Shown in pieces: positions 33,677 through 44,396 of a stretch of 64,000 bases of DNA (position 1 is the stretch's first letter; each line of letters begins with the position of its first letter). The position numbers and the translations under genes were made by a program. Origin of the DNA: Anoplolepis gracilipes (lineage: Eukaryota; Arthropoda; Insecta; Hymenoptera; Formicidae); contig NC_132975.1 in assembly GCF_047496725.1 (NCBI RefSeq), positions 2,466,501-2,530,500 on the forward strand, given 5' to 3'. The notes under the pieces were generated by a model that was not told the origin of the DNA, ran no database searches, and saw only the letters and a list, made by a program, of their open reading frames with translations.

Positions 33677-36033
33677 TCATCTCCATCTCATTCTCGTTGG
33701 AGGCGTCTCCGATAACCTCTCTCCCACAGCAATAGTGCCGGGCTGTGACATCTGGGGAGGAAGTTCCTGCTCCCCCAACCTCTTCTTTTGAGCCTTGCTC
33801 GGCTCTTCCTTGTGTGGCGCCGGGGTCACCTCGGGAGAGGTGGAGGGCAGGGCCACCTCCTCTCCACCCAAAGGGGGAAAGGGGGGAGTTGTTTTCACTT
33901 TCTTCTTTTTAGGAGGAAGAGGGCATGCTGGTCTCCTGGCTTTGTGGCCCGCCGGGAGTCCTCTCTCCTTGCAGACGGGGCAGTTGGGCTGTTTGGTGCA
34001 GTCCGAGACAGCATGCTCGGTCTCGCCGCAGCGGTAGCACTGCTGGCTCCTGTCCGCCGCAATGCATACAGCCTGCACGTGGCCACGCGTGTGGCAACGG
34101 TAACATTGTAGAGGGCGGACGGGCAGTAGCTCGACCGTCCCTCTACTCCACCCAATCTGGATCGTCCCAGCTTTGGCAAGTTTGTTTGCCGCCGGAACGG
34201 GGCATGTAACTATGACGGCCCTAAGGCCATTAGTTGCCTGTGTGAAGCGGCCAACTTTGATGTTGGCCGCCCCGCACCCGCCAGCCAGCGCTACTTCCGC
34301 GGCCAGCTCCATCGCGGCAATGGATTCATCAAGGCGACGGATTCTAATTTCCGCCGTCTTGACAGGGCGCGAAACTTTAACTCCCTCTCTTTCCTCGAGG
34401 GCCTCTTGCAGGGCAGAGGCCAGTTTAGCGGCCCTCTCCCCGCTTTCGACCCCGGGGATCTTCAGGACGAGGGCACCAGTAATGGCTTTCCTCGTCCTGA
34501 TAGCGTCTATGCCTAACCCCGCCAGGGGGACCTTGCTGCGCGCAAGGCGCATAGTGTCGCAATAATCCTCCTTGGCACAGGTGACCATTACCGCAGCCGA
34601 TCGTGGCTGCTTCCTAGCAACTGGTTTATTGGCTGCAGTGGTCTTCCCCGGGGTCTTCCTTATCGCTCCAGGCGTTGGGGTTCGGGGGGCAGTGTCACTC
34701 ACCTTCGAGGAAGGAAGGGATGCAAAGGGGGGGAGCGGTCGTGCTTCCGCCTTTTCGTCTCTTCTTCCTCCCGATCACAGTGGCCTAGGTCTCCACCTGC
34801 GGCTTAGCGGTTGCCGGGGATGGGGCATCGGCACCGGTCTGCCTCCTCAGCCCGCTGGGCCTAGGGGCTGCAGCAGGAGGGGTCGGGGTGTGAGCGTTAT
34901 TGGCGGTGGGGGTGTTGAATCCATCTCCCCCCCCTTTATTACTCTTTTTCTTCCTATCCGAGGCTGGGGCTTGTCTCCCACTCGCCTCGGGTACTTTCTT
35001 GCCCTTTGGGGCTTTGGGGTCTGGGAGAGAGATGACCTCTCCCTTACTCTCCTTCACGCCGGCAATCTCTTTCTTCCTCGGCTTAGAAGCCTCATCCGAG
35101 GGCTCCTTAGGGCCTTTGCGGGAGGAAATCAAGTTCCTCAGGAGGGTCTTGATCTCCTCCACGTCCTTCTTCAGGCCCCCAATCTGGCGACGAGCATGCT
35201 CATCTGTACTCCCGGGGGGGGGGGGTGCTTGAGCACTGGGCGCTCGAGATCGGGGGATACGAGGGGTACAAGGGAGGGCTCCGTCTCCATCGGTTTTTCC
35301 TGGCCTGTGGGGTGGGCGATCTCATCTCTTTGGGAAAAGAGTCTTCCACTCCTCATGCCATGAACGTCCAGGTGAACCTTTTCCACGTTTATAATTCTAG
35401 GTGGAGCAGGGGCCGCAGCGACAACAGAGCAGGACCTCTCCGCCCTAAGGGCCTCGATTTCTTTCCGGAGGTCATCTCCAGCGGAGTCTCTCTCCCTCGC
35501 GAGGCGCTCGTTGAGAGCGCATGAAGCGGCTCTTATCTCCGCTGCCGTGTTTCTGAGGAGGCCCTGGAGCGGACCCTGCAGGTTGCCCGAGAGCCGGGCA
35601 ACCTTCAGGATGGAGTTGGCCCCAATAAGGAGGCGACCAAAAATGTCGTTCTCCGGAGCCTGGCTGAACTCTTCCCTGAAGGTGTCCACCAACCTGACGA
35701 CTTTCCCTCCCTAGTCCTCAAACGGGACGGACGTGTCCAGGATACGCCTGGTTTTGTTGGCTTTGACCCTCCCTCGGGCGAGCCTGTCCGTCTCCTGTTT
35801 GAGGTAGTATTGCTCCGCTGTTGGCGGCCTACCCCGTCCATTTTCCTCAGGAGCCTCCAGGTCAAACTACTCCTCGTCAGTGAGCAGCGCCGTCTCCTCA
35901 CCCTCCGAAGCGAAGGATATTCGCGATCGGGATCGGCGCAACGCGCTCGAACCAGTCGGTGACGCGACCCTGGAGGACCTTTTGGAACCAGAGTTCCTCC
36001 GGCTACCTTTGCTACTGCCAGTTGGCAGTGCAT
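33677..36033 (-). pseudogene. LINE ORF1 (gag-like) pseudogene with three CCHC knuckles
   Basis: The 341-codon segment 34702-33677 contains an RRM-like core (IRTRKAITGALVLKIPGVE) and three knuckles: CYRCHTRGHVQAVC, CYRCGETEHAVSDC and CPVCKERGLPAGHKARRPAC. These bind element RNA. Upstream frames at 35162-34785 (Lys/Pro-rich) and 35692-35171 (FREEFSQAPENDIFGRLL, a helical region) belong to the same protein but are separated by frame changes near 34750 and 35165, and traces run to about 36033. It resembles ORF1 of R1-clade LINEs in layout. Confidence 0.7.
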
Positions 36034-39000
36034 AGGAGGTTGCAGTAGGACTCTCTACACAGGTCCTTATTGGACCCCCCGGCTCCGTCTTTTAACCTCG
36101 TTTTTGACGATGCCGGACCCGCTTTGCCTCGGGTCTCCCCTTCTTTCTTCGCTGCCGGGTTGTTGGTCCCACTGCAGGGTTCTGGCCGTCGAGCCTGGAG
36201 AGCACTACCAGAGCCTCTCCCAAGGTCCCCTTCGCCACCGTCCTGAGGCCACCTTTGCTTCCCCCTGACGATTAATCGTCACCATACCAGTGACCTTGGG
36301 AGAGGTCCTTTTGACAAGAATCTCCCCGTCGAGGTCAACAGCTCCCCCATCTTCTCAGAGAGACGAGTTTTCTTGTCCTCTACCGCCACCGACAATTTAG
36401 AAACGTAATCAAAATCCATTTCTGAATTAATCCTACGCCCCGCTACGGCTCCGCCACCCAGGATGTACCCTCACCCGCCGACATGACCGGCAACACTCCA
36501 CGACGGAGCTCCAAGTTCCCCCGGGGGGGGGGGTGGCATACGACACGGGCCGGAGGATGAGCATCCCTGGCACTAGTCCCCAGCCCGCTACTAACCCATG
36601 GAGGTTTTTACGCCTCCATGGGCTTTAAGGGGTCCTGCACCTCCGACCTCGCAGGTACCGCAGCGGGTGGTGTCAACCGGGGGGCCCCATGGACGCCGCT
36701 CCCCGGCCCAATCTTACCCTCCATGGCAGCCAGCGTACCGTGTTATCGCTCCCTCCAAGACCAAAGTCCTCGGAGGGGGCACCGACAGTGCACTGCTTTG
36801 GAAGAAAAAACGGTCGCGACGCACCGCCGGCGGCACCCAACAACCGCTGCGAGGCCCAGACCTTGGAATAAGTCCAAGCGGCCCTGGCAGCTGGACCGAC
36901 CCAGAGTCGCTGGGCTGTGCCCGTCCACGACCCGCGTCGGCCCCTCCGCCGTCCCAGCCCCGACCTCGGAATAAGTCCGAGCGGCCCCGAACGGTCCAGC
37001 CCGGTAGGTCCAAGAGTTCCCGAACCATCGACCCGCACGGCTCCCTTCCCCCAGGCCGCGCACTCAAAGATAAATCACCCTTGAGCCGCTTGTCCACGAG
37101 GGAAAAGCCTCTCCCACTGTGGGACACAGGCCGAAGCCGGCACCCACGTCCCCCCGGAGGGACGCTGCGCGGCGGGAGCACCCACACACACAGCACCCTC
37201 ATGGGGCCGGAAACACCCAGCCGTATCGCGGGCGGGGAGTAATCCTCCCCCAACGGTGCCGCGCCACCGGGCAATTGAAGTCGGGGCTGCCAACCCCCAC
37301 CAGCGATTGGGATGACACTTTAAACCACCCCGAAGGGTAAGCGTCATCCCTAAGAGAGTCGCTGAGTCTCCCCTTATACCCTTATAAAGGGTACTGTGCG
37401 CTCTTAGTTCCCCTTCCCGGAGTTCAGCCAACTTGGCCGAAGCCGTATGAGTGTTCCATAGGGTTTTAGGGTTAAGCCTCCTCACCACGGCAAGGTGGCT
37501 CACGATGAGGGCACCCTTCGAAGAGGACTGATAGATAGCCCCATAGTGGTCCGGCCGCGTACACGGTGGCACGAGCCGTGCCGTTTGACCGGACCGGGGC
37601 AACATCCCCTTTGGCCCTAAACTCGCCCGGGCCAGCCACCTCTTTGGCATCTCCCAGGTGATACCCTTGGCTTACGTTCTTGCTTCCGGTGTCCACCTTC
37701 AGAGGGTAGCCATTCGCGTGCGTCTTTTAGTTATTATAGTGGCCAAGACGAATCACCATTAGGCGGACTCCTGTATTGGCGGTCCGGTCGCACTTTCATG
37801 GGTCCCCACCTTGACGAGGACCTTCCACATGGCCCTGGTTTCGCAGAACACCTCCTGGGTTTTACTACTAACAGGTTTCCGCTTCCAGTCCCCGATCCAG
37901 CAGAGCCCTTCCCCTTGTACGAGTTCTTAGGGAAGGAGTCGAGACACGTACTAGCTCCAACAGCAGTTGGCCCAGAGGGGTCTTCTGTGCAACGACGCCT
38001 TAATTCAGCGCGAACCGGTTTCCCCCGGTCAGGCACCAGCCATTTCACAGGATGTTATCGCATTGTCAATGAACATCCTGCCCCGAACGCCTTCGTGTTT
38101 TGTACAGGGGGTAGGCGCACCCTTGTTCGAACCGTGTGTAGCATCGGGACGGTAATGTCCTTCAACCCACATCGGGCTTCCTAACCCGTGTCCCCGCCGC
38201 CGCGTTTTTATACGAAGGGGAAGGCGGACCCCTGTGCGTCCCGTGTATAGCATCGGGACTGCGGTCCTTCAACCTACATCGGGCGTCTTGTTAACGTCCT
38301 GACCCGTCTTTCGAGATTCCTATACAGGGGAAAAAGGACCCTTGTTGCTGTGTTTGGTGACTTTGGGACTCGAATCCAGTCGAAAATCTCTCCATTACCC
38401 ACCACGAGAACCCGAATAAGGGGGGAGCGACCCCCTGATTCCTCACTCTGCTGTCAAGCCAACAGGTCGAAGTCCTACCCGAACCCTGCATCGTAGGGTG
38501 ACTATTTAACCTACGACGACCAAAGGATGCCGGCGAAACCCGTCGCCCCCGAAGAGCCGGCAGATTCCCTGACACCGAGATGGCCCGGAAGCAATGACCG
38601 TCCCAGGAGGCTCGTCGGCACCCGTAGGTCCGCCTCCCCCCCAAGAAGCCGTGCCCCGAATCGCTCGCTTCCCGTCTTGTTGGGATTTGCGACGCGTAAG
38701 CCTCACTTCAGGATCGGCACCCAGGGAGCCAGATCAGCATCGGGTGCCTCTCTATCCGATCGGCTCTTCTGAAGAGGACTCATCCAGAAGAGAGGACGCT
38801 CTTCAGGCGGGCACGCTAAGGCCCTCGCGTAGTGTGTTCGTTACTCCTCAACCCCCGCCCAGCCACGCTCCGGCTTAAGGGCTTTCGCCCCCGGCGTACT
38901 ATGTGGCGTTCACCATCATTTCCGCCGCGACCGTCGCGCCTGTAGGGACCGATTCGTACGCGTCCGACACCCAGGTATGCATGCCGGTGCTATGCATCCT

Positions 39001-39127
39001 GCCTGAGCCGGAGTCCAAGAGGAAATCCGGCTTAAAGTGCGCTCTTAGCTATCCTTCCACTTCGGTTTCCCGGGGCTTCGAGACAGAGCCTCCCCACCAC
39101 GTCAAGGTGGCGCACCATCAAAGAGGA
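36034..39127 (-). other. Long GC-rich 5' leader of the LINE
   Basis: About 3.1 kb without motif-bearing ORFs; open readings in several frames reflect high GC and Pro/Arg/Gly bias. It contains related short blocks such as TCACCACGGCAAGGTGGC (37485) versus CCACCACGTCAAGGTGGC (39093), and a roughly 110 bp repeat around 38110-38290 (GTAGCATCGGGAC...CTTCAACC). These look like 5' UTR subrepeats. Confidence 0.5.
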
Positions 39128-39141
39128 ACAGTTATCAACCT
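39128..39141. repeat. LINE target-site duplication, right
   Basis: AACAGTTATCAACC, identical to 29841-29854. Confidence 0.85.
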
Positions 39142-39158
39142 GAATGAGCAACAGTAAA

Positions 39159-39635
39159 CGGGTTAGGAGCGGCTATCAAACGGCTGCGAACAATTATCGA
39201 ACAGCTACGAAGGTTTACCGAACTGCTATCTAATTACAATGAGTGACAGTGGCAGTGGCAGTGAACGACCTAGCAGCAGCTACAGCTTCGAACGAGGCTA
39301 TCAGCATCTCAAGTAGGGCTGCGAACGAGGCTACGAACACGTCCTTAACGGCTACACTTAAGGTTACAAACAACTCAAGAACTGCTACGATCGGTCAAAA
39401 GACATCTGTGAACGAGGTTACGAACGGGTCAGAAGCGGCTACGAACGAGTCAAAAACGACTGCGAAAAAGGCTGCGAACGGGTCAGAAACGATTTTCGAA
39501 TGGGTGAAGGACGGCGGTGAACAACGCAAGAACGGCTGCGAACGGATTAAGAACGGGTCAGAAACGCGAACAAAACATAGAAAACGCGTCAAAAACAGAA
39601 CTTAAAAAACGGTTATTAAAGGATGATAAACGAAA
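39159..39635. repeat. Degenerate minisatellite between fibre-like and integrase genes, copy I
   Basis: Short units related to GAACGGGTCA and GGCTACGAAC recur through about 450 bp. Because stops are rare they give long Asn/Ser/Thr/Ala-rich readings (120 codons at 39243-39605) that I do not take as a gene. Copy II has a cleaner decamer array at the same place. Confidence 0.6.
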
Positions 39636-40630
39636 ATGAGTGATAAAAAAGCGAACAACAAACGACGAAAACCATCGAGAAAAACTGACAAAGCAAAGAA
39701 TCAACATAGTTTAGAGAGACGGCAGCTGGTGAACGAACTGCACGCGCCGGCGAGAAAAAATTTTCTGCGAAGACACGTCATAGTGCGAGGATACGATGAT
39801 CTGTGGCAAGCGACAACGTCGAGATGCGTCCGTATGCTCGAGTCAACAAGGGATACAATTACATACTCACTGTTATCGATGTGTTGAGCAAGTATGCGTG
39901 GGTCGTACCGCTCAAGAGTAAAGGTGAAAGCGAGACGGCTGATGCGATTGCAGAGATAATTCAAGACGATGCGTGATGCCCGAAAAATTTTCAAACCGAT
40001 CAAGGAAAAGAATTTTACAATGCAAATGTACAAAACCTCATGAAGAAACACAATATTAATCATTATTCGACATATTCCGTCATGAAAGCCTCGATCGTGG
40101 AACGCTTCAATCGTACTTTGAAGAATAAAATGTGGAAAATGTTTACGCTCAATGGAAACTACAAGTAGATCGACAAACTATCGAGACTCGTTGAAGAGTA
40201 CAACACGCAAAAACATCGCACTATCGGTATGAGATCTGTCGATGTTACTCCAGCCATCGCAGAAAAACTTTTAAATACGGTGTACAGTAACGTAAAGATT
40301 GCGGCGCCGGCAAAATTTAAAATAGGCGATTCGGTGCGCGTGAGTAAATTCAAGACTTTATTCGAAAAAGGCTACACACCAAATTGGACCATCGAAATGT
40401 TTGAAATTGTTAAGATACAGAAAACTAATCCCGTGACATATATATTAAAAAATTCGCGTAGAAATCCCGTCGCCGGTAAATTTTACGAATACGAACCACA
40501 ACGCGTTGCTAATCCCGATATATATCTTGTGGAAAAGATATTGAAGAAGAGGGGGGATGAAGTTTTTGTAAAATGGTTGGGATTCGATAGTTCACGGAAT
40601 TCCTGGATACATAAAAATAATGTATTGTAA
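39636..40630 (+). pseudogene. Polinton integrase with chromodomain, copy I
   Basis: This retroviral-type DDE integrase inserts linear viral DNA into host chromatin. The start (MSDKKANN) and N-terminal HSLERRQLVNELHAPARKNF match copy II. A one-base loss within the codons for the first catalytic Asp (after DDLWQA, about 39810) throws the frame. The remainder reads in the next frame with stops near 39975 and 40168. The second Asp is in FQTDQGKEF, the Glu in IVERFNRTLKN. The C-terminal part (40229-40630) is open, with a DNA-binding SH3-like region (FKIGDSVRVSKFKTLFEKGY) and a chromodomain (DIYLVEKILKKRGDEVFVKW). Inactive. Confidence 0.85.
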
Positions 40631-40689
40631 AAATATAACAAACATTATATAAAGTTTACATATATATAAATATACATATAATATTCAAA

Positions 40690-42894
40690 TATACACTTTT
40701 TTCTTTTTTACGACGGTATTCTGAATGCCCCCATGGTAGCGTATCGATACTTTTAGGTATCATATATCGTTTATCATCATGCGGACTTAGAGCAATTTTT
40801 TTCTGTCGAATGGTATACTTTATGCATTTTATATCTTATACTCGATTGCTGTCGCATCATTTCAATTCCTTCGTTCAAACACTGCATATAATCGTCAAAT
40901 GTTATCGTTTTCGCGACAACGCTATTCTTGACATCTTTTATCTTTTTCGTATTCTTTTTACCATCTACTTTTAGCGCATACATTTTTGCTCCAAGCTCGA
41001 CAAATTCTGTCATTATCATACCGTTTGTTTTTATCCTTCATCAAACCCGGAACTTTTTTATTCATAAGCGGTATGTCATACGCATTGTCTATCGCATAGT
41101 CGCTCGTGTCGAACTTACTGATGTCGCGCTTCATATTCTCATACACGTCTTCACACTCAATGTGATATATGAGACTATCCGTGTCGATGTACGTGAACTT
41201 ACATTTTTCTTTATACTTTGGAATCATGTAATCGTGATGAAATTCGTACAAACACATCTTGAATACATCAAATATACACATACCTACATAGATTGATTTA
41301 TAAAACTTCACCTCGAGTTTACGTAATTCTACAGCGATTAAATTTTCCGAAAAAACGCTCCTGCTATGAAAATTTGGTTTCGCAATCATTGCCTCTGCGC
41401 CGTATCTCTCGTCCCATTTCGTTATAAGTTTAACATCTATGCGATTGCGTACATTTTCCATTGTTTTGCCAAAAACTGCATTATTCATTAATTTGTGTAA
41501 ATTCTTTTCAAAATCATTTTTCGCCATTGTTCTAAATTGTGTGTTTAGTTCAATATATGTACGTAACCATTGAGATTGCCCGAATTATAATATGCAATAA
41601 ATTTTTGTAACGCGAAGGCCGTGTCGCGTACATTGCTGCAGATTGCGGTAGTGTATTACGTATCGTTTCTTATCGTATAAGGTTGCGAGCAACTTGTTCT
41701 CTCGCTTGCCGGGTGGCTTGTCACGTGTCGGATAAAACAGTAAGTCAGTATGTGCGTCGTGAAGATGTTGTGGGTACTCGAGATCGACTTCGAGGATATA
41801 GCCTGTAGGCGAATCGGACGCGATCGATGATAGATCAAAATTAGAGATGTTGTCGACCCATTGAAAACTAGCGTAAGGCAAAGGTTGACACATTGCCCAT
41901 CCGTATAAATTATTTACATCGAAATACATTAGATACGATGACGGTTTCAATGAGTCGTATGACTGCATGTACTTGTTATTAGCATGCGCGTATCTGTTGG
42001 AATATTGATTCAAACCATCGCATATATCTCGTTCTATAAACATTACCATATCGATGTCAGTGAGCAATTCAAACTTAATGTTTGTATGCTTCAACATAGC
42101 ATCCCACGTGTATCCGGGAAGAGTATAGTAATGCGCAGGGTCGAGCCTGTAACTCTTGATACAATTGTCACGAAAATTTTCAAAAATATCGGCTAATAAC
42201 AAGACATCAATTTTTAAACATAGATCGCTATATTCGCCTAGCGTTCTAATGGAAAATCGCCTCCAAACAGTCTCGGCGTGCGCGTAATCGCTCTCAGATA
42301 CTGTGTACCAGTCAAGGAACTGTAAAATAATTCGCGCGGAGGTAAACATGTATCGTGCAATTTATTTACACAATCGATATATTCGTACGGAAAGACACCT
42401 TTTCGCGTTAACAAATCAAAGTCTTCTACATGTAAATTTTGATATTCAGATTGTAAAATTTTTAATTTACCTTTACTAAGAAAAGATGCTAATTTGTTGA
42501 GACTTGTGAAAAATTTAAAAGAATCGATGAAATGTAATTTAATGTGATTTCGTGATTTGTCTTCCGTAAGTTTAACATTTTTCGTAAATGAAACGTATGT
42601 TTCTTTAGTTATCGGAAATAGATCGATTCTTCCTTCGAACGCTGTTAGGCTATTTCCTCGATTATAAAATGTGAATCCTAACCGGATAAATTGTGGAAAA
42701 TAATTGAAATGTAAAAAGAATACTTATAATTTATATTGCAATTTGATTGCGTGGGACCTCTGTACCGCCCAGTGAGGTGGCAATGATTGTGTACGCGTGT
42801 ATCGTCTTCCACGAATGGTTTCTTACATATATGACATTGAGTAGCGCTATTAAACTTTTCCCATTCTTCACGCGTCAAATTTACTGTGGGAAGA
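40690..42894 (-). pseudogene. Polinton DNA polymerase B, C-terminal part of copy I
   Basis: Protein-primed family B DNA polymerase. A Cys/His finger (CHICKKPFVEDDTRVHNHCH, 42830-42770) is followed by the polymerase domain: motif A YFDVNNLYGWAM (about 41895-41930), motif B KLMNNAVFGKTMENVR (about 41455-41500) and motif C YIDTDSLIYHI (about 41160-41190), with the two metal-binding Asp residues of DTDS. Frame changes occur near 42660, 42345, 41555, 41030 and 40800. The gene is cut at 42894 by the left TIR of copy II; its N-terminal part is at 61685-62820. It converges with the integrase, leaving about 60 bp between ends. Confidence 0.85.
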
Positions 42895-43030
42895 AGTAGT
42901 GTTATAGTGGGGATTCTAAGCCATGGGGCTCCGAGGGGGGTGCGGGGGCGGAGATGTCTGAGAGGCGCAAGGGGTCTGGTGTTACGGAAAGGGGGGGGTG
43001 AAAGGTCCTACATACGTTCGAAAGCAGATG
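42895..43030 (+). repeat. Left terminal inverted repeat of copy II
   Basis: G-rich end; the outer 48 bp (42895-42942) match the complement of 61639-61684 at about three quarters of positions. Polinton ends characteristically start with AG. The inner part stays G-rich (GAGAGGCGCAAGGGGTCTGG). Confidence 0.65.
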
Positions 43031-43509
43031 TTTATCTTTGTGGTTGATTTTATAGCCGGGGGCATTTTAGAAGTCATAAAACTGTTTTTTTTCTAATTTT
43101 ATGATCATTTTATGGTCATTATATCATTAGGATTTTAAGCGCTGACGTTCGGCAGCTTTGCACCCTCGCGGAAAATCTCCCATAAAACTGGAGCGAAACA
43201 TCTTCCATAATTTTTAAGGAAAGAACTGCAACTGCAAGGTGTTTATCTTTGTGATTGATTTATAGCCGGGGGACATTTTAGAAGCTATAAAACTGTTTTT
43301 TTTCTAATTTTTATGATTATTTTATGACCATTAGAATATTATGGAAAAAGAGATTTTAAGCGCCGGCGTTCGGCAGCTTTGCACCCTCGCGGAAAATCTC
43401 CCATAAAACTGGAGCGAAACATCTTCCATAATTTTTAAGGAAAGAACTGCAACTGCAATGTGTTTATCTTTGTGGTTGATTTATAGCCGGGGGCATTTTA
43501 GAAGCCATA
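43031..43509 (+). repeat. Subterminal tandem repeat, about 211-221 bp unit
   Basis: Units begin TTTATCTTTGTG(G/A)TTGATT at 43031, 43242 and 43463; the third is partial (to about 43509). Each full unit contains TTCGGCAGCTTTGCACCCTC and AACTGGAGCGAAACATC. The block lies just inside the left TIR and before the first ORF. It has no counterpart near the right TIR. Confidence 0.8.
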
Positions 43510-43753
43510 AAAGTTGTGGGAAAACAATAGAAATTTTTGGCCGACGCTGCGACGAACATGTCGGAACGTTTTTATAGATGCTAAAGCGTTGACGTTCGGT
43601 AGGATGTGTTAAGACATTAGGCGAAATATAAGAAGAATGAGAGCCCCGTCAAACCATAGTACGATTTGAAAGGGCATAGAGGAAGCTGTGGAAAAAAAAA
43701 TTTGAGTGGTTACTGTCAGGTATTAGAATTGTTAGTGTCACAATAGTGAATAA

Positions 43754-44314
43754 ATGGAAAATATTAATTTCGAAGCAATAATAGACGAGTCGTCAAACGA
43801 AGAGCATACGTTGTCGGACGATAGTAATTATATTAGTGATTGCAGTGATACCGATTTTGACGACAACGTAGTAGAAAATAAACAACTCCGTGCGCAAAAT
43901 CAACGTAAGATTTGCGCCATACACTTTTATTATTCAATGGGTGGTGCTCTAGCTCTCTGTACTTCGTGTATGGACACCTTTCGAGATGACATCGGAGTAA
44001 TGTACGAAATACGGAGACATAAAGTTACATCGCCCGATGAAGTGGATATGCGATGGTGCAGCAGCTGTCAAATTTTATTACATATAATAATGTCGCGTAA
44101 TATTGTTTTGTTTGCACACAAAAATAGAGAGAAAAAAATGAAAAACGTGCAGCAGAAAGAACGCGACTTGTTGGAGCGTTCCCACCACAAGTCACCACAT
44201 TGGGTGAATATTTTGGATGGCTGCAGCATTGCGAGGAATTTATCGAAGAATTTGAAGAACGCAGCCGTGTCAAGCATCCGCGACTCTCAATCGGAAATAG
44301 ACAATCTTTGGTGA
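43754..44314 (+). CDS. ORF-N, hypothetical protein with Cys pairs, upstream of PolB
   Basis: An open frame of 186 codons begins with an acidic stretch (SDDSNYISDCSDTDFDD) and then has two Cys pairs, CTSC (about residue 75) and CSSC (about 104), which could bind zinc. The C-terminal third is Lys/Arg-rich and ends SQSEIDNLW. It lies between the subterminal repeats and the PolB frame with the same orientation, so it may be a separate early gene or a 5' exon of PolB. I do not recognise a family. No counterpart is seen right of the copy I PolB N-terminus. Confidence 0.5.
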   Translation: MENINFEAIIDESSNEEHTLSDDSNYISDCSDTDFDDNVVENKQLRAQNQRKICAIHFYYSMGGALALCTSCMDTFRDDIGVMYEIRRHKVTSPDEVDMRWCSSCQILLHIIMSRNIVLFAHKNREKKMKNVQQKERDLLERSHHKSPHWVNILDGCSIARNLSKNLKNAAVSSIRDSQSEIDNLW

Positions 44315-44396
44315 CAAGAATTGCGCGACTCTAGGGTGCAAAAACTCGATTGCAGAGATAGTTTATACCCAGTGGTGGTGATTATAATAGTGAAAA

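Larger units (their letters stand above)
29855..39127 (-). mobile_element. Long R1-like LINE inserted in the fibre-like gene
   Basis: A 9.27 kb minus-strand LINE between exact 14 bp target duplications. The T run at 29855-29866 is its poly(A) tail. From 5' to 3' (right to left) it has an unusually long GC-rich leader (39127 to about 36040), a gag-like ORF1 with CCHC knuckles (about 36030-33677) and ORF2 with endonuclease and reverse transcriptase (33550-30294). The leader contains short internal repeats. All coding parts have lesions. Confidence 0.8.
29446..39158 (+). pseudogene. Fibre-like protein of Polinton copy I, split by a 9.3 kb LINE
   Basis: The gene reads 29446-29854 and 39128-39158 (shared 14 bp counted once), about 145 codons. 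The first ATG is at 29519 (MPINKFGLFD), yet the frame upstream (STKLISRSALRDTLRSI) is conserved in copy II, so the true start may be upstream, non-ATG or spliced. The C-terminal half has KIRRVAQPEADTDAVNKLYV followed by a helical heptad-like stretch (RLMNRQKKSHEKLTSLEKD). The P-x4-DAVNK-YV pattern recalls the repeated segment of phage and viral tail fibre proteins, hence the tentative name. The LINE sits five codons before the stop. Function is inferred, not established. Confidence 0.45.

Noticed and set aside
36598..37242. 214-codon Pro/Arg-rich ORF
   Set aside because: Several overlapping long readings on both strands in a GC-rich LINE leader; no domain, so a composition effect.
39243..39605. 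120-codon Asn/Ser/Ala-rich ORF
   Set aside because: Translation of a degenerate minisatellite; the copy II counterpart is not open in the same way.
39636..40630. Integrase as part of an LTR retrotransposon
   Set aside because: No gag, protease, reverse transcriptase or LTRs; neighbours are PolB and packaging ATPase and both copies share this order, so it is a Polinton integrase.
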